DNA from: JAIXWP01 sp046309775
Lineage (GTDB): Bacteria > Bacteroidota > Bacteroidia > Flavobacteriales_D > Sanyastnellaceae
Assembly (NCBI GenBank): GCA_046309775.1
Contig: JBKCOM010000062.1
Coordinates: 4,389 to 68,388 of the forward strand
DNA: 64,000 bases
Direction: 5' to 3'
The translations under genes and the position numbers were made by a program. Below the pieces are notes generated by a model. The model saw only the letters and a list, made by a program, of their open reading frames with translations. It searched no databases and was not told the DNA's origin. Positions 36,301-44,745 of the stretch are shown piece by piece; position 1 is the first letter of the stretch; every line of letters begins with the position of its first letter.

Positions 36301-39010
36301 CTGGCACCGTAAATGAAGGAATAGCGGGAAGGTCCGTGGCCACCGTTTGGGTCACTTCTGAGATACATCCAAGCGAGTTGGTGGCTACCACAGTGGCGGT
36401 GATTCCGTTGGTGTAATCAAACGGAGGCAAGAAAGAGTGCGTTGGTGAAATATCGTTGGATGTTCCCCCATCACTGAAGGTCCAAGATGCTGATGTAATG
36501 TTGTTTGCATTCGGAATTAGCGTGTATGACACATCCTCACATAGATCCACAGCCGCTATGGTGAAGGAGGCAAAGTCAAAGCTAGAAGTTACACATACTG
36601 CATCTTCGTAAAAAGCATTGCTTGAGCAGCCATAGGCATTAAGTGCATTGATAGTGAAATCATAGCAGCCCTCATACCAAAAACGCATTTCGGGCCAGAA
36701 GTTGCCGCCATAGGCGACATAACTCGTGTCTATTTCGCCATCATGGATGTATACGGTCTGCCACTGTTCTTCATCAAGCAAATAGTCAACATGTATTTCA
36801 TAGCCATTGCTCACAACTACGTCCCAATGGCTATTCCATTGGGTACTTTGAATAAACACAGGCAAAGGACCGCATCCAGTATTAGTGCTGAAAGTGACAT
36901 CGCTGGTGGGCACGGCAAGGTTGACCGTGTGAGTTTTATCATCTGGACAACTCATCGTTGAGCTTGTGGCCGTGAGAGTTATTTCGTAGTCTCCAAAAGT
37001 GCTGTAGGTATGCGTATACTCAGTAACATTGGAAACAGGCGCACTTCCGTCACCAAAATCCCATGATAATCCTTCTGCGCCAATGCTCATGTCGGCGACA
37101 CTTACTGTAAGCATGTCTCCACAACTCACGTTGAACTCGAAAAGAGCCACAGGAGGCTCTATGTAGATGTAATTCGGTAGCGTGTCAATGAGGTTGCACG
37201 CACCGCTTATGATGCTAAGACTTAGATCGAAATAGCCCGTGTCTTCGTAAATATGTTCTATACAAGTTTCATCCTCAGCCATAGTAATCCAACCACTTTC
37301 GTCGTGAAAATTCCAACTGTATTGATTTCCATCAAGAGCGGGTATACAGAATTGAATTCCCTCCCCAGCGCAGCTTACGGTGTTGCTTGCGCTGAATGTT
37401 GGAATGATGGGGGCTTGCACAGCGATAGGCTGCGGAACAGTAAATGTGGATGTGCATCCGTTTGATGTGGTTACCGTCACTGTTGGACTGAATAATCCAT
37501 GTGAGGTGTAGCTGTACGAAGGACTAGCTTCATTGGAGTCCTCTATACCGTCATCGTTAAAATCCCAGCTATAAGAAGCAACAGTTGCACCTCCTGAAAT
37601 AGTAAAATTTTCTGGGATAAAGGGCTCATCGAAACATAGTATTGTTGGCGCTTCGAAACTTACAGACGGCGTCTGAACAGTAATGAAATTACTTTGTGAT
37701 AGTGCCGCGCTGCATCCAGTGGAAGAAGTTATTTGAACCGCGACGCCGAATGAGCCGGTGTTGGTAAAGGTGTGGTTGATAGTCTGTGTGTTGCCGACAC
37801 TTTGTCCACCAATAATCCAGTTATAGGTGAAAGTACCAGAACCCGACACGTTAGCTGTAAGTGAAGTGGTAAATGGCGCAGTACACCCGCTTGTGGTAGA
37901 GGCAGAGATGGTTGCTGTAAGAGAATTTTGAACGTTGATAGTGATACTATTTGCAAGAGTAGCTGTGCAGCCAGGACCGTATGAAACCGTGAGAGAGGGT
38001 TGATAACTGCCGCTTCCGGCATAAATGAAGGAAGGATTAGCAGCCTGAGAATCGATGGTACCATTGCCATCAAAATCCCATGCAAATGATGTTGGAGCTG
38101 GAGTCGTGGTGTTTGTAAAAGTAACACCTTGTCCTGCACATATCGTTGTTGCAGAAACGTTGAATTGAGGGTTGGGTGTACTGAGTAATTGGACATCGTG
38201 GCACACCTCTGAGCTACAATTTTCGGCATCCATTACTGTGAGACAAACAGGATATGTACCTACCGCTGTGTATGTTTGAGAAGTAGCGGCAGTACCGGCA
38301 ACTGTTTGTTGTTGTCCATTTCCGAAATCCCACAATGAGGTTAACGCTCCGTTTCCCGTGGAACTATTTTGAAAATTGAATGTAGCAGGTGATGTGCAGC
38401 TTGCGAATGATGTTGATGTAAACGCGGCGGTTGGGAAGTTATCGGTGATTTGTATCCCTCCGCTCATGAGGAAAGTGTCGAAGCAGCCGTTCTCGTCGGT
38501 GATGTTCAATACCGGTGAGTAGTTGCCCTCGGTGGTGTAGCAATGATTGGCAGTGCTCCCGTTTCCCGTGGAACCATTTCCGAAATCCCAATTGATTTGT
38601 GTGATTGCTCCCGATCCAGCGACGGAAGTGTTTGTAAACTCGACGCAATGGGGATAGCACCCAGAAGGATCGTCAACGCTAAATGTAGCCTCGGGTCTGG
38701 AGTAAACGGTGATGTAATCATTCAGAGTTTGATTCTGATTTCCGTTTATGGTGAGACTTACGTCGTAAGTTCCAGGGGTGTTGAAGATAGAAACATATTG
38801 AGCGTTGGAGGCGGTGAGTTGTGTACCAGAAGGAGTGGTAATTACCCAAGAATAGGAAGTAATTCCAGATGTAGGAGCTGTAACGTTAATCACGACTCCA
38901 AAAGGTGCGCAGCCGCTTGTTTGAACGGCTTGGAAAGTAACTTGCCCATGGGTCAGCGCTGTCGCTAGGAGTGCGGTTACTAAGGCTATGAGTCGTGGTG
39001 TTTTCAACAA
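33362..39010 (-). CDS. Giant PKD-repeat secreted protein with T9SS type B sorting domain
   Basis: An 1882-residue secreted protein. The signal peptide LKTPRLIALVTALLATALTHGQ follows a TTG start at 39010 (or the adjacent TTG at 39007); no ATG lies between it and the upstream in-frame stop. About 13 PKD domains come first (e.g. WDFGNGSTGNGS, WDFNDDGIEDSNEASP, WDFGDGSAPVSN), then three Ig-like modules without the WDFGDG core (about 1170-1390), then about five more PKD-like modules and a gliding-type sorting domain (FPNAFTPDGNGNNDVFKP ... IQQGSVTLLR). Most modules have paired cysteines. Likely a surface adhesin or matrix protein exported by T9SS. No PorP/SprF gene is adjacent, unlike the 8.3-kb adhesin. 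Confidence 0.9.
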   Translation of the reverse strand: MLKTPRLIALVTALLATALTHGQVTFQAVQTSGCAPFGVVINVTAPTSGITSYSWVITTPSGTQLTASNAQYVSIFNTPGTYDVSLTINGNQNQTLNDYITVYSRPEATFSVDDPSGCYPHCVEFTNTSVAGSGAITQINWDFGNGSTGNGSTANHCYTTEGNYSPVLNITDENGCFDTFLMSGGIQITDNFPTAAFTSTSFASCTSPATFNFQNSSTGNGALTSLWDFGNGQQQTVAGTAATSQTYTAVGTYPVCLTVMDAENCSSEVCHDVQLLSTPNPQFNVSATTICAGQGVTFTNTTTPAPTSFAWDFDGNGTIDSQAANPSFIYAGSGSYQPSLTVSYGPGCTATLANSITINVQNSLTATISASTTSGCTAPFTTSLTANVSGSGTFTYNWIIGGQSVGNTQTINHTFTNTGSFGVAVQITSSTGCSAALSQSNFITVQTPSVSFEAPTILCFDEPFIPENFTISGGATVASYSWDFNDDGIEDSNEASPSYSYTSHGLFSPTVTVTTSNGCTSTFTVPQPIAVQAPIIPTFSASNTVSCAGEGIQFCIPALDGNQYSWNFHDESGWITMAEDETCIEHIYEDTGYFDLSLSIISGACNLIDTLPNYIYIEPPVALFEFNVSCGDMLTVSVADMSIGAEGLSWDFGDGSAPVSNVTEYTHTYSTFGDYEITLTATSSTMSCPDDKTHTVNLAVPTSDVTFSTNTGCGPLPVFIQSTQWNSHWDVVVSNGYEIHVDYLLDEEQWQTVYIHDGEIDTSYVAYGGNFWPEMRFWYEGCYDFTINALNAYGCSSNAFYEDAVCVTSSFDFASFTIAAVDLCEDVSYTLIPNANNITSASWTFSDGGTSNDISPTHSFLPPFDYTNGITATVVATNSLGCISEVTQTVATDLPAIPSFTVPAGPFCQNSPIAFTNTSQGNFISSSWNFVDPGSGSSNTSNLTNPEHAFSANGIYEVCLTVTSANGCERTYCMNDGVEIANPAVSFTYNSNFNNCLMGVSFENTTPGNNTAFVWDFGDNQVGTGATTFHTYPLGVYDVSLTVTNILGCSATLVVPDILNFGDVIGPFSMDLDETPCAPFHVNLAAYNINDNSFSYFWDFNDGNGDPTGNTQVSHDYKQAGTYCPQLIMTDQNGCQVFVECQNPIVVENLTLAFEQPAAICAGETATIQIQNADNYEWSGGPVTYDEISNLYLLHPATTTQYTVTGTLDDCVTTEVITVTVNPLPVLALELPEYVCHQSEGFELVTGLPSGGAYFVDDIPTNFFNASLDPGIKSVRYEYTDGNGCSSEITSDVLIRALPEVTLAPINPVCEDAGALLFSGGLPLGGHYEFNGTQSTHFDTSVGAGNHSATYVYSDSFGCTNQASTPLVIHALPIAHVILNDVCQNIALPIGNLTSVSDGVVTESFWQFEDGPISFSFTPTGVYFDSPGQKTIHATFTSEHGCSIDYDTLIQVFHVPVSSFTLEDGCEQTQLTFQSTSTITEGEIVGWEWIFQNNSIIDDATILYSFTDWGVLPATLVVTSEIGCSDTLTQFVTVHPTPDIELNLEPICAGQVAYFNPDITLGAGIITDFNWEFDVEIEEPNTHNAEHLFENPGQYNISLEALTNLGCAGFAQGVLNVYPNPEIDFVVDRNTYCEGELIETIDLSSIDIPSSIVAWQWFVGDQEVDNSQNASFYFNQAGLWDITLRATSNHGCTSDSTMQQHVQIHPKPVAGFNIANNEVTMLQPVVVIENASSLDVTAWLYDFGDGNLSSYSEGPHEYDVWGDYVITQIVANTFGCADTTYRNVTVDPELLFYFPNAFTPDGNGNNDVFKPSFYGSDVLQYEFTIFDRWGKIVFTTTDVEGCWDGSIKGVEAQDGVYNWIMKYRSTDDPILAIQQGSVTLLR

Positions 39011-39069
39011 TCTTTGGGTATATAGGGGTCACCCTTTTACTCAAAGGCTGTTGAAAGGTTACGACTCTT

Positions 39070-40944
39070 TTATCTGCCAATATAAATCATGAGTATCGAA
39101 ATGTCACTCGGATTTACTCCACTTATTCGGCTTGCCTGTCCCAAAGTCTCAGGACGAATTTTTTCTAGTTTCAATCTGGCTTCGGTACTTAGGCTATTCA
39201 CTTTGCTGTAATCGAAATTGATGGGCAGCGGAACGTGGTCGAGACGGCTTATTTTATCTGCGAGTTCGCGCTCTTTTGCGAGATATCCCTCGTATTTGAT
39301 TTGAATTTCAGCTTGTTCAATGATTTCTGGTGCCAGGTCGGCATACTTGTCTGTCACGGAGACGCTAGGGGGAATGGTCTTAGCAATTTCTTCCAGTGAG
39401 ATTTGGGGTCTGCTAACTAAAGTCGATAATTTGACCTTTTGGTTGATTTCAGCGGACCCATTAGAAGCCAATAGGGCGTTTATCTCGTTAGGCTCTATGG
39501 TGTACGACCCCAAGTGCTTAATGAGTTCGTTTTTGCCCACTAATTTTTGATTTATGCGTTCGAGGCGCTCGTCTGAAGCGAGTCCTATGGCATGTGCGAG
39601 TGGGGTGAGGCGCTCATCGGCATTGTCTTGACGCAAGAGGGTGCGATATTCTGCGCGTGATGTGAACATGCGGTACGGTTCATCCGTGCCCTTCGTAATG
39701 AGATCATCAATCAAGACGCCGATGTATGCTTGGTCGCGACGAAGAACGAATGGCGCTTCATTTCGAACGGTTAATGCGGCATTAATTCCTGCAATTAGGC
39801 CTTGGCAAGCCGCCTCTTCGTAGCCTGTGGTACCGTTGATTTGACCAGCGAAAAATAAGTAAGAGATATCCTTGGATTCGAGTGTGTGTTTGAGCTGATC
39901 TGGCGGAAAGAAGTCATATTCGATGGCATATCCAGGTCTAAACATAAGAGCGTTTTCGAAACCCGGAATCATTCGGAGTGCCTTGTATTGAACATCATCG
40001 GGAAGGCTTGTGGAGAAGCCGTTGACGTATATCTCTACTGTTTTCCAACCTTCTGGTTCTACGAATATTTGATGGCGATCCTTATCAGCGAATCGATTGA
40101 TTTTGTCTTCTATTGACGGACAATAACGAGGTCCCGCGCCTTGAATCCGCCCAGTAAACATGGGACTTTTCTCAAATCCTGTTTGTAAAATTTCATGAAC
40201 GTTCTGGTTGGTGTATGTTATCCAGCAGCTTCGCTGGTGCTCTAGTGGCTTGCTGGAAGCGAGATAGGAGAATTTAACGGGTAGCTCATCACCTTTCTGC
40301 TCTTCCATTTTGCTGTAATCGAGGGATCTGCCGTCTATTCGGGGAGGGGTTCCTGTTTTGAGGCGGCCTGAGCGGAATCCCAGTGAAATAAGCTGTTCTG
40401 TAAGACCTTCTGCTCTGTTTTCTCCTATTCTTCCACCGCCAAACTGTTTCTCACCGATATGAATTACACCGTTAAGGAAGGTGCCATTGGTTAGAACAAC
40501 AGACTTAGCTTTAAAGGTGATGCCCATTCCAGTCACGACCCCCGTCACCCTGTTATTCTCGACGATGATTTGTTTTACCATGTCCTGCCAGAAGTCTAGG
40601 TCAGGTACTGATTCTAGCGCCAGTCTCCACTCTTCTGCGAATAACATTCGATCGTTTTGTGTACGGGGGCTCCACATAGCAGGACCCTTACTTCTATTGA
40701 GCATTCTGAACTGTATTGCGCTCTTGTCAGATACAATACCGCTCCAACCACCGAGAGCATCTATTTCTCTGACTATCTGTCCTTTAGCGATTCCGCCCAT
40801 GGCAGGATTACAGCTCATTTGACCAATTTTGGTCATGTCCATTGTAATTAGAAGTGTGCGCATTCCGAGGCGTGCGGAAGCCGCGGAAGCTTCGTTTCCG
40901 GCATGGCCGGCACCAACAACTATGACATCGTAGTCTGGATACAT
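39070..40944 (-). CDS. mnmG: tRNA uridine-5-carboxymethylaminomethyl modification enzyme MnmG
   Basis: FAD-dependent enzyme that with MnmE modifies U34 of several tRNAs. N-terminal FAD motif DVIVVGAGHAGNEAS, followed by the MnmG signature QMSCNPAMGGIAKGQIVREIDALGG, and GTFLNGVIHIGEKQFGGGR. The C-terminal GidA-associated helical region (LSTEARLKLEKIRPETLGQASRISGVNPSDIS) is intact. Length 624 is usual. Encoded next to a parS site and ybeY. In many bacteria mnmG (gidA) is near the replication origin, which agrees with a parS here, though an origin itself is not seen. Confidence 0.97.
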   Translation of the reverse strand: MYPDYDVIVVGAGHAGNEASAASARLGMRTLLITMDMTKIGQMSCNPAMGGIAKGQIVREIDALGGWSGIVSDKSAIQFRMLNRSKGPAMWSPRTQNDRMLFAEEWRLALESVPDLDFWQDMVKQIIVENNRVTGVVTGMGITFKAKSVVLTNGTFLNGVIHIGEKQFGGGRIGENRAEGLTEQLISLGFRSGRLKTGTPPRIDGRSLDYSKMEEQKGDELPVKFSYLASSKPLEHQRSCWITYTNQNVHEILQTGFEKSPMFTGRIQGAGPRYCPSIEDKINRFADKDRHQIFVEPEGWKTVEIYVNGFSTSLPDDVQYKALRMIPGFENALMFRPGYAIEYDFFPPDQLKHTLESKDISYLFFAGQINGTTGYEEAACQGLIAGINAALTVRNEAPFVLRRDQAYIGVLIDDLITKGTDEPYRMFTSRAEYRTLLRQDNADERLTPLAHAIGLASDERLERINQKLVGKNELIKHLGSYTIEPNEINALLASNGSAEINQKVKLSTLVSRPQISLEEIAKTIPPSVSVTDKYADLAPEIIEQAEIQIKYEGYLAKERELADKISRLDHVPLPINFDYSKVNSLSTEARLKLEKIRPETLGQASRISGVNPSDISILMIYIGR

Positions 40945-40953
40945 ATTTTAAAG

Positions 40954-40969
40954 TGTTCCACGTGAAACA
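40954..40969. promoter_or_regulatory. parS site (ParB/Spo0J binding)
   Basis: TGTTCCACGTGAAACA matches the bacterial parS consensus TGTTNCACGTGAAACA at every position. It is the only full match I found in the window and is placed in the 35-bp gap between mnmG and ybeY. ParB loads on such sites to organise and segregate the origin region. Confidence 0.9.
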
Positions 40970-40979
40970 TTCGTTTTTA

Positions 40980-41405
40980 TCATTTTAGAGGGAACGACAG
41001 GAGGGCTTTTTCCTCCATTTTACGCATCATTTCAACCTCGTTTTTTTTCTTATCTTTAAAACCACAAAGATGTAGAACTCCATGAATTACAACACGTTGC
41101 AATTCATTTCGCAAAGATACACCATTTTTCAAAGCGTTCTCTTTGACCCTCGGAATACTTATAAAAAGATCTCCACTAACCTCGTTGTCATGTGAATAAT
41201 CGAAGGTGATAATATCCGTGTAGTAATCATGCTGGAGATAGGCCTTGTTCATTTCCAACAAGTACTCATCACTACAAAAGACATAAGTGAGCTCGCCCAC
41301 TGTCTTACCATGGGAAAGCGCTATTTGTTCAATCCACTGCTTGTGAAGCCTCTTTTGAGGGAGAACAAAGGCAATATCTTCGTTATGAAAGCTTATTCGG
41401 GCCAT
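40980..41405 (-). CDS. ybeY: Endoribonuclease YbeY (rRNA maturation factor)
   Basis: Zinc-dependent single-strand endoribonuclease for 16S rRNA 3' maturation and ribosome quality control. Start at ATG 41405 gives MARISFHNEDIAF; an in-frame ATG at 41462 would add 19 atypical residues. The metal-binding motif is HGVLHLCGFKDK; the usual third histidine of GYDH is replaced as is common in Bacteroidota. TDIITFDYSH and GDLFISIPRVKENA match the family. It is followed by parS and mnmG on the same strand. Confidence 0.93.
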   Translation of the reverse strand: MARISFHNEDIAFVLPQKRLHKQWIEQIALSHGKTVGELTYVFCSDEYLLEMNKAYLQHDYYTDIITFDYSHDNEVSGDLFISIPRVKENALKNGVSLRNELQRVVIHGVLHLCGFKDKKKNEVEMMRKMEEKALLSFPLK

Positions 41406-41538
41406 ATTGACCCCAAAGGTCGCCTGATAAGGTTGAGTTAATTTAAACACCTCAGAAATCAATCAAAAGGGAGTTGTTCAAAACGGAAATGCCTCCGAAG
41501 GGAGGCTAATATTGAAAATCGTAAATGAATTAAAGCGA

Positions 41539-41964
41539 CTAGGCTACAATCTTCTGTTCCAGAACAGCAAAACGAAGAATGCAAATGCGACCGTCGTCTT
41601 CAAAAGAACACTGGTCGGCGAGATTGCGCATAAGGAATACTCCGCGCCCGTGAGGCTTCTCGATATTCTCGGGAGCAGTTGGGTCTGGCAGATTTGTGTA
41701 ATCGAATCCAGGCCCTTCATCCTCTACTCGGAATACCATGTCTTGACCATCAATTGTAAATGTGACACTCACCTGCTTCGATGCATCCAATTTGTTACCG
41801 TGTACAATCGCATTGTTTACGGCTTCTGTCATCGCGATCAACAACTCGCCGTAAAAATCTTCTTTAACACGATATTCTGCGAAGACGTCATCGATAAGAC
41901 GCTCCACTAAGGTAATGTTTTCAATTACGGATGGGAATTGTAAGGTTCTTTGATGCGCTGACAT
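41539..41964 (-). CDS. RsbW-like serine kinase/anti-sigma ATPase
   Basis: A 141-residue GHKL-type ATPase. N box EAVNNAIVHGN, G1 box VEDEGPGFD, and GRGVFLMRNLAD; no histidine dimerisation domain. This matches RsbW/SpoIIAB-like anti-sigma factors or phosphorylating kinases of anti-anti-sigma proteins. Start ATG 41964 gives MSAHQRTLQFPSVIENI; an upstream ATG at 42000 would add 12 residues. No sigma factor or STAS partner is adjacent, so its partner is elsewhere. Confidence 0.88.
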   Translation of the reverse strand: MSAHQRTLQFPSVIENITLVERLIDDVFAEYRVKEDFYGELLIAMTEAVNNAIVHGNKLDASKQVSVTFTIDGQDMVFRVEDEGPGFDYTNLPDPTAPENIEKPHGRGVFLMRNLADQCSFEDDGRICILRFAVLEQKIVA

Positions 41965-42060
41965 ATTCTTGGATTTATGTACGTTACACTCTGTACGCAA
42001 ATTACACCCGCAAGTTTAAGAGTTTTTTGAATTGATACCTAACTTTTCTAACGGGGTTAT

Positions 42061-43200
42061 TCACATGGATAGTGACACCCCTGGAATAAGCTCGTACATC
42101 TTACCCGGCAAAGAGCGTACGGCCCCTTTAAACTCCATTTCGAGAAGTAGTTGGTTGGTAAAGGAAAGGTTATGCCCCGACTCGAGGCACAGTACATCAA
42201 TTGAAATCCGTCCGCGCTCTTGCATGATTTTCCCGATTTTTTCTTCTTCGGCGCTCAACGAAATGAAAAGCTCTGGCTGATGCCCTCGTTTCTTTTTTTG
42301 GTCGTCTTGCTTTTCACCCCAGTTCATGTATTCCAACAAGTCGTCAGGGGAAGTAATGATTGCAGCAATATTCTTTCGAATGAGATTGTTACAGCCAGAA
42401 CTATGCTTGTCAATAGATCTGCCTGGAAAGGCGAAAACTTCTCTTCCGTAGGAATTTGCAATATGAGCAGTGATAATACTACCACCGCTCATGTCCGTTT
42501 CGACCACGATGGTGCAATCTCCAAGCCCTGCGATGATGCGATTGCGCGCAGGAAATAACTCGCGATCAGGGTTAGTGCCGCTAGGGAATTCAGTGAGTAG
42601 GCCTCCATTCGTGAGCATGTCTTTGGCCACCGATGTATGGAGAGGAGGGTATATGCGATCAAGACCATGTGCTAGGCAAGCCACGGTCGGCAAGGATAGC
42701 TTGAGCGCATTGCGATGGGCCGCTATATCTATCCCATAAGCGAGTCCGCTTACAACAAGAGGTTTTATTTCATGAAGCCCCTCCAAAAGCTCTTGAACCA
42801 TTTGCTTTCCATAAGATGTTGCTGCTCGCGTTCCAACCACACTAATGCTGTATGTCGGGTTCAAATCTACTTGTCCCTTCTTGAATAGATAAACGGGAGA
42901 ATCATCACACGACTTAAGGCGCTGTGGATAAAGTGAGGAAGTATAAAGAAGAACGTCAATCCCAAAGCGTTGCGCGAACTCGAACTCTTTGCGCGCCTGA
43001 TCGCTGAAATCGTGGCTTTTAACCGCCTGAACGGTAAAGGGTCCGATGTCTGGAATCTTCATAAGGGCGCTTTTTTTCTCATGGAAAATTGCTCGCGCAC
43101 TCCCACAAAAGGCAATGAGATTTTTGGCCTTGGATGGACCAATTCCTGGTATTAGCGTGAGTGCCATCATGCATATAGCTTCGTCAAATTCATCTTGCAT
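42061..43200 (-). CDS. dprA: DNA-processing protein DprA
   Basis: Loads RecA on incoming single-stranded DNA during natural transformation. From ATG 43200 the protein has 379 residues. N-terminal helix-hairpin-helix (LIPGIGPSKAKNLI, KIPDIGPFTVQAV), then the Rossmann DprA core VVGTRAATSYGKQ ... VVSGLAYGIDIAAH and GLLTEFPSGTNPDRELFPARNRIIAGL, and a C-terminal winged-helix region (ISIDVLCLESGHNLSFTNQLLLEMEFKGAVRSLPG). It lies between two genes of the same strand, separated from hemD by a terminator. Confidence 0.96.
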   Translation of the reverse strand: MQDEFDEAICMMALTLIPGIGPSKAKNLIAFCGSARAIFHEKKSALMKIPDIGPFTVQAVKSHDFSDQARKEFEFAQRFGIDVLLYTSSLYPQRLKSCDDSPVYLFKKGQVDLNPTYSISVVGTRAATSYGKQMVQELLEGLHEIKPLVVSGLAYGIDIAAHRNALKLSLPTVACLAHGLDRIYPPLHTSVAKDMLTNGGLLTEFPSGTNPDRELFPARNRIIAGLGDCTIVVETDMSGGSIITAHIANSYGREVFAFPGRSIDKHSSGCNNLIRKNIAAIITSPDDLLEYMNWGEKQDDQKKKRGHQPELFISLSAEEEKIGKIMQERGRISIDVLCLESGHNLSFTNQLLLEMEFKGAVRSLPGKMYELIPGVSLSM

Positions 43201-43232
43201 GAGGCAAATAAAAAAAGGAAAGCAAAAAAAAA

Positions 43233-43252
43233 GGCCCGTATACATACGGGCC
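43233..43252 (-). terminator. Rho-independent terminator after hemD
   Basis: GGCCCGTAT-GT-ATACGGGCC on the minus strand is a perfect 9-bp stem with a 2-nt loop, followed by nine T. It separates hemD from dprA. Confidence 0.88.
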
Positions 43253-43274
43253 GAATATGCAGGAATAAAAAAAC

Positions 43275-44021
43275 TTATTTGTTCTCCAAAATATACTGCT
43301 CAATTGCCATGCTCATGGATGGAGCTTTAGGGTTTGGTGCCATCACATCAATGCGCAATTTCGCGTCTTCCACAGCTTTTGCCGTTGTTGATCCAAAGAC
43401 AGAAATGCGTGTGGTGTTCTGTTTGAAATCGGGAAAATTCTTGAATAAAGATTCTATATCTGAAGGAGAGAAAAAGACGAGCATATCGTACTTCACATCT
43501 GCCAAATCGCTAAGATCACTGCACACAGTGCGATACATAATAGCTTTGGTGTAGTCGATTTTATCCTTCTCCAACGCTTCTGGAATGCTTGGTTTAAGAA
43601 TATCTGAGCAAGGCAACAAAAACTTTTCGCCCTTGTGCTTCTTGATGGATTCCATCAGCTCAGTAAAGGTGCTGTGACCAAAGAAAATTTTGCGCTTGCG
43701 AAACTGAATATACTTCTGCAAATAGTAAGCAATGGCTTCAGACATACAGAAATACTTCATCGTTTCAGGAATGGTCAAACGCATTTCTTTCGCCAATCTG
43801 AAATAATGATCCACAGCATTGCGGCTTGTGAAAATAACCGCAGAGTGTTCCAAAGGGTCAACTCTTTGTTGACGAAACTCAAGTGATTCTAGGCCTTCAA
43901 CATGAATGAATGGGCGGTAATCAATCTTGAGCTTGTACTTTTTAGCCAACTCAGTGTAGGGATTCTTCTCCGCGCCCGGATCTTGCTGCGTGATCAGAAT
44001 GGTCTTGATTTTTTCACCCAT
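43275..44021 (-). CDS. hemD: Uroporphyrinogen-III synthase
   Basis: A 248-residue HemD-family protein, cyclising hydroxymethylbilane to uroporphyrinogen III. Divergent family, recognised by overall pattern: ILITQQDPGAEKNPYTELAKK, HSAVIFTSRNAVDHYFRLA, MLVFFSPSDIESLFKNFP, and ISVFGSTTAKAVEDAKLRIDVMAPNP with APSMSMAIEQYI at the end, which matches the usual C-terminal 'A..P t.egl..ai' feature. In Bacteroidota it is commonly next to DUF4271, as here (38 bp upstream). The terminator at 43233 follows. Confidence 0.9.
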   Translation of the reverse strand: MGEKIKTILITQQDPGAEKNPYTELAKKYKLKIDYRPFIHVEGLESLEFRQQRVDPLEHSAVIFTSRNAVDHYFRLAKEMRLTIPETMKYFCMSEAIAYYLQKYIQFRKRKIFFGHSTFTELMESIKKHKGEKFLLPCSDILKPSIPEALEKDKIDYTKAIMYRTVCSDLSDLADVKYDMLVFFSPSDIESLFKNFPDFKQNTTRISVFGSTTAKAVEDAKLRIDVMAPNPKAPSMSMAIEQYILENK

Positions 44022-44059
44022 AATCTTGTTCTCCTAATCTGTTTTCTCCGGCTCTCCCT

Positions 44060-44737
44060 TTAGTACTGCGGGTTTCGAAACAATACTAACTTGGCCAAAA
44101 CCAATAAGGGGAGAATTTCGAGGGTGCAAATGTAAAAAAAGATATAGAACGCTCCGACGTTTGAACGCAAAGCATTTATTAACCCCATGATAATTCTGTA
44201 TGAAAATGATAACATGAGCACGCCAAAAGAAGCATATAACACAACCAAAGCGCTTTGAACGGGAAGGTAACACGCCAACAACACCAAGGGAAGTAAGATG
44301 ATACCAACAAAACGATTGACCAAAAAAGTGATATATCGGTATTCACTCAGCGAAAAATCTCCGTGGGCAAGCCATTGAACAACACTCATGACAATCGCCT
44401 TGACAGGATAAAGAATCAAAATTACACCAACGATGGCCGCATAAAGAGGGAAACCAGTGAGCCAATTGAACTTGAGCAATTTAAAGCCACAATAGACCGC
44501 TAAACCAGCGACAAGCGCAAATTGCAACGCGAGTAGCAAATATTCTTTAGGCGGATTAGACTCTTCTCGGATCACCTGGCGCATGTATCGCATACTGAAA
44601 GTGCTGCGCCAAGTATGCTTCAGCCTGGCAGGACTTTGATAACGCAAATAGGCAAGAATGCTTAGGCAAAAGACGAATACGAGAAACATCCATTCCTCTG
44701 ATAATTGAGAAGCAGGTCTTTCAACGATTTCTCCCAT
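44060..44737 (-). CDS. DUF4271 membrane protein
   Basis: A 225-residue inner-membrane protein with about six hydrophobic helices, e.g. EWMFLVFVFCLSILAYL, LLLALQFALVAGLAVYCGF and FYIFFYICTLEILPLLVLAKL. The central segment FLVNRFVGIILLPLVLLACYLP and overall layout match DUF4271, which in Bacteroidota is commonly encoded before hemD. Function unknown; the constant proximity suggests a link to heme synthesis or simply a conserved operon. It starts 8 bp after the pseudouridine synthase stop. Confidence 0.88.
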   Translation of the reverse strand: MGEIVERPASQLSEEWMFLVFVFCLSILAYLRYQSPARLKHTWRSTFSMRYMRQVIREESNPPKEYLLLALQFALVAGLAVYCGFKLLKFNWLTGFPLYAAIVGVILILYPVKAIVMSVVQWLAHGDFSLSEYRYITFLVNRFVGIILLPLVLLACYLPVQSALVVLYASFGVLMLSFSYRIIMGLINALRSNVGAFYIFFYICTLEILPLLVLAKLVLFRNPQY

Positions 44738-44745
44738 TCGAGCAA

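Noticed and set aside
38886..39080. Alternative ATG frame as the true start of the PKD protein
   Set aside because: It is in a different frame from the signal peptide and overlaps the mnmG 3' end.
42923..42931. TGTGGATAA, a DnaA box in reverse, within dprA
   Set aside because: A single 9-mer inside a coding gene; about 0.5 are expected by chance in 64 kb. No cluster of boxes marks an origin.
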